The notes under the pieces are model-generated. The model had not been told where the DNA came from. It did no database searches and worked only from the letters and a program-made list of their open reading frames with translations. Shown here one piece after another: positions 35,290-42,899 of a stretch of 64,000 nucleotides of DNA. The position numbers were made by a program, and so were the translations under genes. The stretch spans positions 14,215-78,214 of the forward strand of contig CAKVEP010000009.1 in NCBI GenBank assembly GCA_934729465.1. Direction: 5' to 3'. How positions within the stretch are numbered: the stretch's first letter is position 1; each line of letters opens with the position of its first letter. The stretch is from an uncultured Eubacteriales bacterium (GTDB lineage: Bacteria > Bacillota > Clostridia > Oscillospirales > Acutalibacteraceae).

Positions 35290-36311
35290 TAGTCTTTTGC
35301 GCCTCCTGCTAAAACATATTCAAAAAGAAGTTCAACTATATTGTTAAGGTCTTTAATGTCCACAACCTCAACAGTGGAGTGCATGTAGCGTTGAGGGACT
35401 GAAACAAGACCACATTTTACTCCTGATTTTGTGGTTGCGATAACATCGGCGTTAGTTCCGGATTTTCCGCCCATAACCTCTAGCTGATAAGGAATATTTT
35501 TATTTTTCGCTATGTTTATTAATGTATTGGTCACCTGGTTAGACAAAATCGGAGCAATTCCAATCATTCCGCCCTTGCCAAGACAGCTGTATTTATCGCA
35601 TGTTAAGTTAGGCTGCTTTGCAAAGCTTACGTCCACAGCTATGGCTTCGTCTGGATTACATCTGTAAGACGATATTTTAGCGCCCAGAGAACCTGTTTCT
35701 TCTTGAGAGCTAAGTAAAATAAAAACTCTTGATTTTATATTATTACTACTGTGTAGTTTTTCGGCGAGCTTTATTAATACGGCTGCTCCTGACCTATCGT
35801 CTAAGCACGGCGACGAAACACGTTCATTAAGAAGTTCATTTTGCTTTCCGTAAAATGATATGCTGTCGCCGATATTAACGTTATTTTTAACTTCCTCTTT
35901 TTTTAAACCAAGGTCGATGTAAGTGTCCTCAATGTCGACAAATTCTTCTTTGTCAAGACTTTTAGAAAGGTGAGGCGGAATGTTGCACACAACACCTTTT
36001 AAGTCCTTTTTGCCGTGTACTGTAACAACACTGCCCGGTAGTAAACGTTTGTCCACTCCGCCGCAAGCGGCTACTTTTATAAATCCCTCTTCGGTTATAT
36101 ACGTTACTATTAATCCTATTTGGTCTATGTGGGCGTCGAAGAGAATAGTTTTTTCAGCATTTTTATTTCCGAGTTCGCATATAACGCTGCCGTCGTTATA
36201 CACATGAGTTTCTCCGTATTTAGACAGAGAGTCTGTTAACAGTTCGGAAATTTTGTTTTCGTTTCCCGACACCGCTGAGGCGTCGCACAATTTAAAAAGT
36301 AAATCTTTCAT
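35289..36311 (-). CDS. M42 family metallo-aminopeptidase (first copy)
   Basis: 340 residues, paralogous to the adjacent downstream gene but clearly diverged. Signatures: D-A-H-I-D-Q-I-G-L-I-V near 60-70, C-L-D-D-R-S-G-A near 172-179, S-S-Q-E-E-T-G-S near 204-211, and R-Y-M-H-S-T near 315. All expected metal ligands seem present. The RBS is a modest AGGAG 10-12 nt upstream of the ATG at 36311. Located 20 nt after murD. Confidence 0.92.
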   Translation of the reverse strand: MKDLLFKLCDASAVSGNENKISELLTDSLSKYGETHVYNDGSVICELGNKNAEKTILFDAHIDQIGLIVTYITEEGFIKVAACGGVDKRLLPGSVVTVHGKKDLKGVVCNIPPHLSKSLDKEEFVDIEDTYIDLGLKKEEVKNNVNIGDSISFYGKQNELLNERVSSPCLDDRSGAAVLIKLAEKLHSSNNIKSRVFILLSSQEETGSLGAKISSYRCNPDEAIAVDVSFAKQPNLTCDKYSCLGKGGMIGIAPILSNQVTNTLINIAKNKNIPYQLEVMGGKSGTNADVIATTKSGVKCGLVSVPQRYMHSTVEVVDIKDLNNIVELLFEYVLAGGAKD

Positions 36312-36331
36312 ATTTTAATCTCCTTACCTAA

Positions 36332-37732
36332 TTAAAGTGAGTTAACAATATTTTTAAAGTCGTTACCACGTTCCTCAAAATTATTGTAAAGCCCGAAGCT
36401 TGCACACGCCGGGCACAATACTACAACATCGTCGCAAACTGTGTTATCGTGCGCCGCTTTTACAGCTTCACTCATATTTTTTACATGTATTATTTTAATT
36501 TCTTTTTCATCGTAATTATGGGATTTCTTTACGGCATTTTCTATTTTATCTGCAGTGTCGCCCATTAGTATAAGGCACTTGACCTTGCTGCATACTACTG
36601 GACCAAGACTATCAAATGGAATTTTTTTATCGTATCCGCCGGCAATCATAATAATTTTACCGTCGAAAAGCGACAACGTTCCCGAAATGGCACGGGTTGG
36701 ACTTGATGCTATAGAATCGTTAAAGTATTTTACGCCATTTAAATTTCTTGTAAATTCAATTCTGTGTTCCACGCCATTAAAGTTTTTAGCAACTTCTGTT
36801 ATAGCATTTTTGTCTGAAAACGGCAGGGTTGCACAGATAGCTGCAAGGTAATTTTCAAGATTATGTTTTCCGGGTAATTTAATGTCGGATATCGAGAGAA
36901 TTTCCGTATTTTCGCCGTTTTTAGAGAAGTAAATTTTATTTTCGTCGCACCAAACGCCATTATATACTTTTTGCTTTCTGCTGAAAAACATACATTTTCC
37001 TCTCACGCTTTTACTAAATTCATTTGTAATTTTGTTGTCGTAGTTCAAAACAGCAGTGTCGAAAGCTGATTGGTGGAGTATAATATTTTTCTTTGAGTTG
37101 ATGTATTCATCCATGTCTTTGTGGATGTCGAGATGGTTTGGCGATAAATTCGTAACCACGGCAACATTAGGACTCTGGTTCATAGACATAAGCTGAAAAC
37201 TTGATAATTCCACAACAGCGATGTCGTCATTACGGATTCTATCGATTACGGGCAACAAAGGTTTTCCTATGTTGCCCCCGATATGGACTGTTTTTTTAGA
37301 GGCTTTTAGTATTTCGGATATAATGGTGGTTGTCGTGGTTTTGCCGTCGCTGCCCGTTACGGCTATTATCGGACAAGGACAAATATCAAAGAACATTTCC
37401 ATTTCAGATGTTACAACAATACCGTGTTTTCTGGCTTCTTGAAGTTTCTCGTTAAAGAAGCTCATTCCCGGTGTACGGAATATGATGTCTGCATCGAGAT
37501 TGTCCATATAAGTGCTGCCGAGCCGTAATTCAACGCCTCTTTTTTCGAGATTTTTTATACTATCGTCAAGCTTGGAGATGTCACGTGAATCACAGGCGAT
37601 AATTTTTGCTCCGTAATTTAAAAGCATTTCTATAACGGGTAGGTTACTCCTTCCAAGTCCGCAGAACATAACACGTTTACTGCTTAGTTTTTCAAAAAAG
37701 CTTTCTTTATTTTCATACATATAAAAATACAT
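36332..37732 (-). CDS. murD: UDP-N-acetylmuramoylalanine-D-glutamate ligase
   Basis: Adds D-Glu to UDP-MurNAc-L-Ala in the cytoplasm. 466 residues: N-terminal UDP-binding domain (F-C-G-L-G-R-S-N), ATP P-loop VTGSDGKTTTTT near 127-138, H-I-G-G-N-I-G-K-P-L near 152-161, V-E-L-S-S-F-Q-L near 178-185, H-R-I-E-F near 310 and D-S-I-A-S-S-P-T near 324-331. ATG 37732 or ATG 37720; neither has a strong Shine-Dalgarno. It is separated from the main division cluster, which lacks mur ligase genes. Confidence 0.95.
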   Translation of the reverse strand: MYFYMYENKESFFEKLSSKRVMFCGLGRSNLPVIEMLLNYGAKIIACDSRDISKLDDSIKNLEKRGVELRLGSTYMDNLDADIIFRTPGMSFFNEKLQEARKHGIVVTSEMEMFFDICPCPIIAVTGSDGKTTTTTIISEILKASKKTVHIGGNIGKPLLPVIDRIRNDDIAVVELSSFQLMSMNQSPNVAVVTNLSPNHLDIHKDMDEYINSKKNIILHQSAFDTAVLNYDNKITNEFSKSVRGKCMFFSRKQKVYNGVWCDENKIYFSKNGENTEILSISDIKLPGKHNLENYLAAICATLPFSDKNAITEVAKNFNGVEHRIEFTRNLNGVKYFNDSIASSPTRAISGTLSLFDGKIIMIAGGYDKKIPFDSLGPVVCSKVKCLILMGDTADKIENAVKKSHNYDEKEIKIIHVKNMSEAVKAAHDNTVCDDVVVLCPACASFGLYNNFEERGNDFKNIVNSL

Positions 37733-37839
37733 CCAATCTTAAAAAATTTATCTGCACATAATTTTAAGCACTAAATATATTATAGTATTAAAATTTTCTT
37801 ATGTCTATAAATACTATGCGTGAATTACGCAATATAAAA

Positions 37840-37867
37840 GATGAATTATCAATTTTGATAATTCATC
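37840..37867 (-). terminator. Terminator of the G5/3D wall protein gene
   Basis: Inverted repeat GATGAATTATCAA / TTGATAATTCATC with a 2-nt centre, followed on the minus strand by CTTTTATATT. It lies 22 bp after the stop at 37890. Confidence 0.75.
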
Positions 37868-37889
37868 CACATATTATTATAATTACATT

Positions 37890-39134
37890 TTATTTTAAAA
37901 TATACACATTCATGTTACGTCTTCCAAAATTGTAGCATTGATTTATATTGTCGTAATACAAATCAACAAGAGCCGTTCCCTTCATTAAAGCTCCGCCTGT
38001 ATCGGCAGCAGTCGCATAACCATACACGACAGAACCGTCAGCAGACGCTATATAAAGTTTTGTTCCGTAAGGAATAATCTTTGGATTTACAGCAACATAA
38101 CCGTATTTAGCGGGTGTTCCCGTTGACGTACGAGCCCCTGCAGGAGCAGTGTATGCCGTGCATGACCCGGATAGCTTTGATGAATAAGAAATCGTTTTAC
38201 CGTTGTGGTCAACAAGGGTTCCGTTCTTATTGTCGTTTACATACCCTGAAGATTTTTTAGAAGGCGTGGAAACGGTAGTATTTGAAGGCTTAACCCCAAC
38301 CAAAACAACTTCGTTTACCGGACTAACCGTAATTTTACTCGATGTTTCTTCTGAGCTGACAACAGCACCGTCTTTTAAGGTTTCTTTTATAATTACTTCT
38401 TTTTGACCATTAACACCTTTTACGGCTACCTGTGTTTGCCCTTCTGCGATTTTGTCTGTGTTCTTAGTTACTGTTTCATAAGCAACTTCTTGGGTTACAA
38501 CATTGTTTCTGTATCCAATTCTCTCAATTGAGAAACTAAGACCATCGCTAACCGGAGTATTTTTGTCAACGCTTACGATGTCTTGCTCTGCAAGAGGAAT
38601 CTGAGCGTAATTTATAGCCTCTTCAACGCTGACGTAAGGAACGGAGTATTCTAAAGTTCTTCCGTCTGCCGTAACGTTAATTCCACAACGTCTTTCAACT
38701 GTGATATCAGTTGGTTCGCTTATTTCTGTTTCAAGACTTGGACTAACCCCATCGTGAGCTCCCAGATCAACACCAACATCTTGAAGAAGTTCTGACACTG
38801 TAGTAAAAGCAGTTTGAGTAGTGATTACTTGACCGTCTACATTCACATTCACTTCAAAAGCCCTGTTAATTTTAATGTCTATTGAGTTATTGCTATCATC
38901 AATGCGTACTATAGCATCATTTTCGCCTAGTTCAATACCGGCTTGTTCTAAAATTTTATCGGTTTCACTGTTCATTGTAACAATTGAAACAGTGTTGCCA
39001 TTGTCTGTTATACTCACCTTTTTACTGAATGCTCCCACTGAGAACGCAGAAACAACACATATCGACCCCATAACTGTTAGGGAAATTACTCTTTTAAGTT
39101 GCCTGTTAATTTCTTTCTTTATATCATAATTCAT
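37890..39134 (-). CDS. Secreted cell-wall protein with DUF348, G5 and 3D domains
   Basis: YabE/YuiC/YocH-like exported wall protein. Residues 20-40 form a signal peptide or anchor (VISLTVMGSICVVSAFSVGAF). About three DUF348 repeats follow (V-N-V-N-V-D-G-Q...T-T-V-S-E-L-L; I-N-V-T-A-D-G-R...V-S-V-E-E-A-I), then a G5 domain (Y-E-T-V-T-K-N-T-D...G-V-N-G-Q-K-E-V), a Ser/Thr linker, and a C-terminal 3D domain (C-T-A-Y-T-A...A-A-D-T-G-G-A) with the double-psi-barrel aspartates of lytic transglycosylase-type folds. ATG 39134 is preferred over TTG 39143, which overlaps the AAGGAG Shine-Dalgarno. It probably trims peptidoglycan; resuscitation or spore roles are possible. Confidence 0.88.
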   Translation of the reverse strand: MNYDIKKEINRQLKRVISLTVMGSICVVSAFSVGAFSKKVSITDNGNTVSIVTMNSETDKILEQAGIELGENDAIVRIDDSNNSIDIKINRAFEVNVNVDGQVITTQTAFTTVSELLQDVGVDLGAHDGVSPSLETEISEPTDITVERRCGINVTADGRTLEYSVPYVSVEEAINYAQIPLAEQDIVSVDKNTPVSDGLSFSIERIGYRNNVVTQEVAYETVTKNTDKIAEGQTQVAVKGVNGQKEVIIKETLKDGAVVSSEETSSKITVSPVNEVVLVGVKPSNTTVSTPSKKSSGYVNDNKNGTLVDHNGKTISYSSKLSGSCTAYTAPAGARTSTGTPAKYGYVAVNPKIIPYGTKLYIASADGSVVYGYATAADTGGALMKGTALVDLYYDNINQCYNFGRRNMNVYILK

Positions 39135-39214
39135 GAGATACAACTCTCCTTTTCTCTAAAAATAGTAGCAAGTAAAGTCTTACTCAAGACGGTCTTTTCA
39201 ACTGCATGTAAAAG

Positions 39215-39243
39215 ATTGTAACTAACAAAAAGATGTATGTCAA
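39215..39243 (-). promoter_or_regulatory. Promoter of the G5/3D wall protein gene
   Basis: Minus strand TTGACA (39243-39238), 17 nt, TACAAT (39220-39215). Confidence 0.8.
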
Positions 39244-39405
39244 ACGAGTAACAAAGAATATTTTTGTTGAATATTTACAATCAATTATTAATTAAAAGTT
39301 ATGAATATAAAGATTAGAGGTGGAAAAACGGATAAATAATACAAAATAATTTAAGATAAGAAAGTGAAAAGAAAAATCAGTTGTGCAAAATGACAAAATC
39401 TAATA

Positions 39406-39422
39406 GTTACAATGTTGTTACA
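39406..39422 (-). promoter_or_regulatory. Candidate WalR (YycF) box
   Basis: On the minus strand TGTAAC-AACAT-TGTAAC matches the WalR consensus TGTWAH-N5-TGTWAH exactly. It lies about 165 bp upstream of the wall protein -35, farther than usual. A second pair, TGTAAA-N4-TGTAAC on the plus strand at 39208-39223, overlaps that gene's -10 but has 10-nt periodicity. Confidence 0.4.
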
Positions 39423-39529
39423 ATTTATTACACGGGTATTTCTAAATAAATATATATCTGTAACTATAAATATATAGTGATAATGTTTAAAATACTTCAA
39501 TATTAATATACAAAGCATACATATTATTG

Positions 39530-39558
39530 TTGACATATAAATAAATTAAGTGTATAAT
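39530..39558 (+). promoter_or_regulatory. Fully consensus promoter of the small-peptide cluster
   Basis: TTGACA (39530-39535), 17 nt, TATAAT (39553-39558): all twelve core bases match sigma-A consensus. Confidence 0.88.
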
Positions 39559-39599
39559 TGTCAATATAAAATATTTTTAAAGGAGTGATAAAAGGTATC

Positions 39600-39914
39600 A
39601 TGTCTATTAATAACGACAGCATAGATTTAAACGAGAACGAAATATCAGAAGAAGACCTTGATGGAGTTGCCGGAGGTTATAAAAGGTCTGTGAAGGTTAA
39701 CTACGAAAATAAATACATATTTAAATTAGAGTGTGCAAAGTGCGGACATAAAGAATTGATGGTTTTAGAGAAACAAGAAGTTAAACCGTGGATATGTACT
39801 AATTGTAAAACCTTTAATGTAAGCAAAATGAAAGACGGTAACACAAATTATTGCTACACCTATGTTTCAGATGAATACCAAAGGCTTTTGAAAAATAACA
39901 GCAATATGTTATAA
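39600..39914 (+). CDS. Gly-Gly leader-like Cys-pair peptide 1
   Basis: 104 residues from ATG 39600; the GTG at 39585 overlaps the AAGGAG Shine-Dalgarno. Residues 1-26 look like a double-glycine secretion or RiPP leader (ISEEDLDGVAGG, Gly25-Gly26). The remainder has C-A-K-C-G-H (Cys45, Cys48) and W-I-C-T-N-C-K-T-F-N-V (Cys66, Cys69), a zinc-ribbon-like spacing, plus Cys85 and a basic tail. It is the first of three tandem related genes and shares with them the acidic leader ending Gly-Gly and the W-x-C...C...N element. Precursor of an exported or modified peptide is an inference; a small zinc-binding cytoplasmic protein is the alternative. Confidence 0.7.
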   Translation: MSINNDSIDLNENEISEEDLDGVAGGYKRSVKVNYENKYIFKLECAKCGHKELMVLEKQEVKPWICTNCKTFNVSKMKDGNTNYCYTYVSDEYQRLLKNNSNML

Positions 39915-39947
39915 AACAAAATGTATTATAAGGAAGGATGATTTTTT

Positions 39948-40205
39948 ATGTCAGATAAAAACCTTACAAAATTAAATGGTAAAGAGGAAGCTTTAGTTTC
40001 AGGCGGCGAAAAAGTAGAAGAAAGCAGTCAGAGCATAAAAGAGGGAACCTGTGTTTGTGGATATGAGAAAAACCTTAAAGACGTTCCTAAGGAGGAAACC
40101 GCAATTTTACCAGGAGTTAAAAAAGAATGGGTTTGTCCTAAGTGCGGGAGATACAACGTTGAAAGAAAGCTCAAAATAGATAATATTTTTGAAGTCGAAA
40201 AATAA
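39948..40205 (+). CDS. Gly-Gly leader-like Cys-pair peptide 2
   Basis: 85 residues; AAGGAAGG lies about 10 nt before the ATG and 33 nt separate it from peptide 1. The leader-like part is MSDKNLTKLNGKEEALVSGG (1-20). The second part has C-V-C-G (Cys35, Cys37) and W-V-C-P-K-C-G-R-Y-N-V (Cys63, Cys66), about 26 residues apart, as in a zinc ribbon. The W-x-C-x-x-C-x-x-x-N-V block matches peptide 1 almost position for position. The rest of the sequence is highly charged. Function unknown. Confidence 0.7.
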   Translation: MSDKNLTKLNGKEEALVSGGEKVEESSQSIKEGTCVCGYEKNLKDVPKEETAILPGVKKEWVCPKCGRYNVERKLKIDNIFEVEK

Positions 40206-40230
40206 AAAGACAAGGAGTGTTTGACAATCG

Positions 40231-40437
40231 ATGGATAACAAATTAAAAGAAGACGATTTAAAGACAGTAGCTGGAGGGGCGGATGAAACCCAAGAAGAAC
40301 ATGACTGCGGAGAAATCGAAGCAGGAGTTGGAGTTGAATGTCCTTGCGGTTTGGTTGCAAATCTTTTGACCCATTCGGGAGAGGTAGTCCATTGGACGTG
40401 TGCTTGCGGAAGAAAAAACAGGGTTACTGTTAAATAA
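40231..40437 (+). CDS. Gly-Gly leader-like Cys-pair peptide 3
   Basis: 68 residues; AAGGAG about 14 nt before the ATG. Leader-like MDNKLKEDDLKTVAGG (1-16), then an acidic segment with Cys26, C-P-C-G (Cys37, Cys39) and W-T-C-A-C-G-R-K-N (Cys57, Cys59). The Cys pairs are C-x-C rather than C-x-x-C, but order and the W...N frame match peptides 1 and 2. Last gene of the cluster. No protease-transporter (C39), radical SAM or lanthionine synthetase gene lies within the window. Confidence 0.7.
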   Translation: MDNKLKEDDLKTVAGGADETQEEHDCGEIEAGVGVECPCGLVANLLTHSGEVVHWTCACGRKNRVTVK

Positions 40438-40488
40438 AGTAAATAACGCATATATTTATACGCTTTTGTGATATATTTATTTTGTCTA

Positions 40489-40517
40489 TTGCAAAATAAA
40501 AAAAATTGTGGTAAAAT
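40489..40517 (+). promoter_or_regulatory. Promoter of the L19 leader and rplS
   Basis: TTGCAA (40489-40494), 17 nt, TAAAAT (40512-40517). Confidence 0.65.
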
Positions 40518-40521
40518 CTAA

Positions 40522-40597
40522 AGGAGTTCACGCTTTTATGCGTGACATAATACCTGCATTCCTCTATGCCGGTCTTGGGCATACGAATGTTTGCGTA
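40522..40597 (+). ncRNA. Ribosomal protein L19 leader
   Basis: Structured leader before rplS: hairpin TCACGC-TTTTAT-GCGTGA (40528-40545), then a two-part stem made of GCATTC/GAATGT enclosing TATGCC/GGCATA. Layout and sequence resemble the Firmicutes L19 leader, thought to mediate autoregulation by L19. Confidence 0.7.
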
Positions 40598-40613
40598 AAA
40601 ATGGGAGGATTAT

Positions 40614-40958
40614 ATGGACGCTTTAAAGAAAATTGCAGAACAATCTATGAAAAACGAATTACCTTCATTTAATGTTGGTGACACAGTAAGAGTTCACGTA
40701 AACATTAAGGAAGGCGAAAAAGAAAGAATTCAGATGTTCGAAGGAACTGTAATCGCTAAAAAAGGCGGCGGAGTTGCAGAGACATTTACCGTTAGAAGAA
40801 TTTCATACGGTATTGGAGTGGAAAGAGTATTTCCAATTCACTCGCCAAACGTAAGAGCAGTTGACGTTATCAGAAGAGGTAAGGTTAGAAGAAGCAAACT
40901 TTACTATCTACGTAACAGAGTTGGAAAGGCTGCTAAAGTTAAAGAGCAAATTCGTTAA
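40614..40958 (+). CDS. rplS: 50S ribosomal protein L19
   Basis: 114 residues, normal length. Conserved segments: F-N-V-G-D-T-V-R-V-H near 19-28, R-I-Q-M-F-E-G-T-V-I near 38-47, F-T-V-R-R-I-S-Y-G-I-G-V-E-R near 58-71 and L-Y-Y-L-R-N-R-V-G-K-A-A near 96-107. L19 lies at the 30S-50S interface. It has its own promoter, autoregulatory leader and terminator. Confidence 0.98.
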   Translation: MDALKKIAEQSMKNELPSFNVGDTVRVHVNIKEGEKERIQMFEGTVIAKKGGGVAETFTVRRISYGIGVERVFPIHSPNVRAVDVIRRGKVRRSKLYYLRNRVGKAAKVKEQIR

Positions 40959-40966
40959 GAATGTGG

Positions 40967-40994
40967 AGGAGGGACAGGTTGCCCTCCTTTTTTT
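40967..40994 (+). terminator. Terminator of rplS
   Basis: AGGAGGG / CCCTCCT (7 bp, 8-nt loop) followed by seven T. Confidence 0.9.
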
Positions 40995-41047
40995 AAAAGT
41001 ATTACACGGAAAATAAAGACCTTACCGGAAAGAAGAGTTTGCGTGCT

Positions 41048-41635
41048 ATGTTATTGGGTGACAATAATTTTAAAAATAAACATTATAAATATTTAAAAAG
41101 TGTGAAATCATCAAAAGTAAGCTCTGCTTGTTATGATTGGCTTGAAATGTTTGCGGAGTCTATCTTATTGGTAGTAACACTTCTTATATTTGTGTTTAGA
41201 GTGGTGAGTGTGAGCGGAAGCTCCATGATGAACACGCTTTTTCATGCTGACAGGCTTGTTATAAAAAAGTGGTACTACGAGCCACAAGATGGCGATATTG
41301 TGGTTATAAGGAAAGGTCAGAATTTAGATAAGCCTATAATAAAAAGGGTGATAGCAACAGAAGGTCAGACGCTCAAGATAGATTACGAATCAGGGGAAAT
41401 AATAGTAAATGGAAAAACTTTAAGCGAACCTTATATAAAGGAGCCGATGATAACAAAAGGAGATATCGAAGTACCTGTAATAATACCAAAGGGCTACTGC
41501 TATGTTATGGGAGATAACAGAAATGATTCTTGGGATAGTAGGTTTGCGGTTGTAGGTCTTATAAGGAATGAAGATGTAATCGGCAAGGCGGTTTTCAGAA
41601 TATACCCGCTTGATAGAATCGGGAATATATCTTAA
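41048..41635 (+). CDS. lepB: Type I signal peptidase, copy 1
   Basis: Cleaves signal peptides at the outer membrane face. About 195 residues from ATG 41048 (TTG 41039 also possible). Single N-terminal transmembrane helix (about 38-58), then box B with the catalytic Ser in S-G-S-S-M-M-N-T-L, the catalytic Lys in PIIKRVIATEGQ (box D) and box E GDNRNDSWDSR. All catalytic elements are present. First of three tandem copies, closest to copy 3. The gene order rplS-lepB-rbgA-rnhB is normal in Clostridia, so triplication is local. Confidence 0.93.
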   Translation: MLLGDNNFKNKHYKYLKSVKSSKVSSACYDWLEMFAESILLVVTLLIFVFRVVSVSGSSMMNTLFHADRLVIKKWYYEPQDGDIVVIRKGQNLDKPIIKRVIATEGQTLKIDYESGEIIVNGKTLSEPYIKEPMITKGDIEVPVIIPKGYCYVMGDNRNDSWDSRFAVVGLIRNEDVIGKAVFRIYPLDRIGNIS

Positions 41636-41654
41636 TTTAAAAAGGAGAATAAAT

Positions 41655-42275
41655 ATGGAAGACGAAGTTATAAAAGACATAAAATTTGAAATGCCGGATA
41701 AATCACAAAATTTTAAAAATAAAGCAAGCGAAAAATCGACAAGTATTTTTGAGTGGCTGGAAACGTTCGCTCAAGCGTTGCTTATCGTTACGGTTATATA
41801 TGGATTTATTTTTTGTCAAGTAAGAGTTGACGGGGAATCTATGGAAAACACTCTTTACAATAATGAAAGACTTATTGTTTGGCGCTGGGGTTATGAACCT
41901 AAAAATAATGATATAGTAATAGTAAGTAAGGAGAGGTATCTTAGAGAGCCTATTGTTAAAAGAGTAATAGCGACAGAAGGGCAAAATATAAATATAGATT
42001 ATTCAAGTGGAGTAGGCGTTGTAACAGTTGACGGCGAGAAACTTGATGAAGTATATATAAAAGAGCCGATGGAAAAGACTACTGAAGCTAGTGGTTACGA
42101 AATTATGAATGTGACTAATATTAAAGTTCCGGAAGGATACTCTTTTGTGATGGGGGATAATAGAAATAATTCGTTAGACAGTCGCTATGAGATAGTTGGA
42201 TTTATAAATAATAAAGATATAGTCGGAAAAGCAGTTTACAGGATTTATCCTTTTAGCAGAATGGGAAATTTATAA
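41655..42275 (+). CDS. lepB: Type I signal peptidase, copy 2
   Basis: 206 residues from ATG 41655, which has AAAGGAG 6-7 nt upstream; the longer frame reaching back into copy 1 is rejected. Transmembrane helix near 38-58, catalytic Ser in V-D-G-E-S-M-E-N-T-L, Lys in PIVKRVIATEGQ and box E GDNRNNSLDSR. It differs from copies 1 and 3 by an insertion of about eight residues before box E and a distinct N-terminus, and so may have another substrate range. 19 nt after copy 1. Confidence 0.93.
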   Translation: MEDEVIKDIKFEMPDKSQNFKNKASEKSTSIFEWLETFAQALLIVTVIYGFIFCQVRVDGESMENTLYNNERLIVWRWGYEPKNNDIVIVSKERYLREPIVKRVIATEGQNINIDYSSGVGVVTVDGEKLDEVYIKEPMEKTTEASGYEIMNVTNIKVPEGYSFVMGDNRNNSLDSRYEIVGFINNKDIVGKAVYRIYPFSRMGNL

Positions 42276-42320
42276 TATATTTTAATTTTAAAAGCAAAAG
42301 CAGAGGGGAGTATGATTTTA

Positions 42321-42899
42321 ATGAACAATAATAGTATGCAGGATGAGAGTGGATTTTCCGAAGTTAATGTGGCAAATAATTTTTCAGAGGTTTGTTTCGA
42401 TATATTAGAATCTGTCACACAGGCAATAATAGTTGTAGTGATAGCACTTTCGTTTGTGGTAAAAATAGTAAGTGTGAAAGGCTGGTCGATGCTGAACACT
42501 CTCAGGGATGCAGACAGGTTAGTTGTTATGAAGTGGAACTACAAACCTCAAAATGGAGATGTGGTAGTAATAAAAAGGGGTCAGAATTTAGACGAACCGA
42601 TAGTAAAGAGAATAATAGCCACAGAAGGTCAGACAGTAAGTATTGACTTCACCACAGGAACCGTCAGGGTAGACGGAAAGCCTCTTAACGAGAAATATAT
42701 AAGGGAAGTAACACGTCTTCAAGGAGATGCGGAAAATCCACAGGTCGTGCCGCAAGGCTATTGCTATGTTATGGGGGACAACAGAAATCACTCTATGGAC
42801 AGTAGGTTTAAGGATGTGGGGTTAATCCCGTATGATTACATTGTTGGAAAAGCTCAGTGGATAGTGTATCCTTTCAACAGATTTGGAGGAATAGATTAA
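42321..42899 (+). CDS. lepB: Type I signal peptidase, copy 3
   Basis: 192 residues from ATG 42321; the upstream ATG 42312 is too close to the GAGGGGAG Shine-Dalgarno. Transmembrane helix near 33-52, Ser in V-K-G-W-S-M-L-N-T-L, Lys in PIVKRIIATEGQ and box E GDNRNHSMDSR. Its core (P-Q-N-G-D-V-V-V-I-K-R-G-Q-N-L-D) is nearly the same as copy 1, pointing to duplication after copy 2 split off. Its TAA directly abuts the rbgA ATG. Confidence 0.93.
   Translation: MNNNSMQDESGFSEVNVANNFSEVCFDILESVTQAIIVVVIALSFVVKIVSVKGWSMLNTLRDADRLVVMKWNYKPQNGDVVVIKRGQNLDEPIVKRIIATEGQTVSIDFTTGTVRVDGKPLNEKYIREVTRLQGDAENPQVVPQGYCYVMGDNRNHSMDSRFKDVGLIPYDYIVGKAQWIVYPFNRFGGID

Larger units (their letters stand above)
39135..39599. 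other. Divergent regulatory region, 465 bp
   Basis: Lies between the wall protein gene (minus) and the Gly-Gly/Cys-pair peptide cluster (plus). It contains both promoters and a candidate WalR-type direct repeat. Minus-strand leader is only about 70 nt, too short for a ydaO/c-di-AMP riboswitch. I see no RNA gene or additional coding sequence. Confidence 0.6.

Noticed and set aside
39144..39214. Possible c-di-AMP (ydaO) riboswitch ahead of the 3D wall protein
   Set aside because: The leader is only about 70 nt, too short for that riboswitch, and no matching structure is seen.
40438..40480. Terminator after the peptide cluster
   Set aside because: The GCATATATTTATACGC stretch has a mismatch at the third pair and no proper T-tract, so I do not call it.
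41610..41654. Upstream extension of signal peptidase copy 2
   Set aside because: It lies inside copy 1; the ATG at 41655 has a good Shine-Dalgarno.
41039..42899. Lateral transfer as the origin of the three signal peptidases
   Set aside because: Base composition resembles the neighbours and the copies share local similarity, so tandem duplication is simpler.
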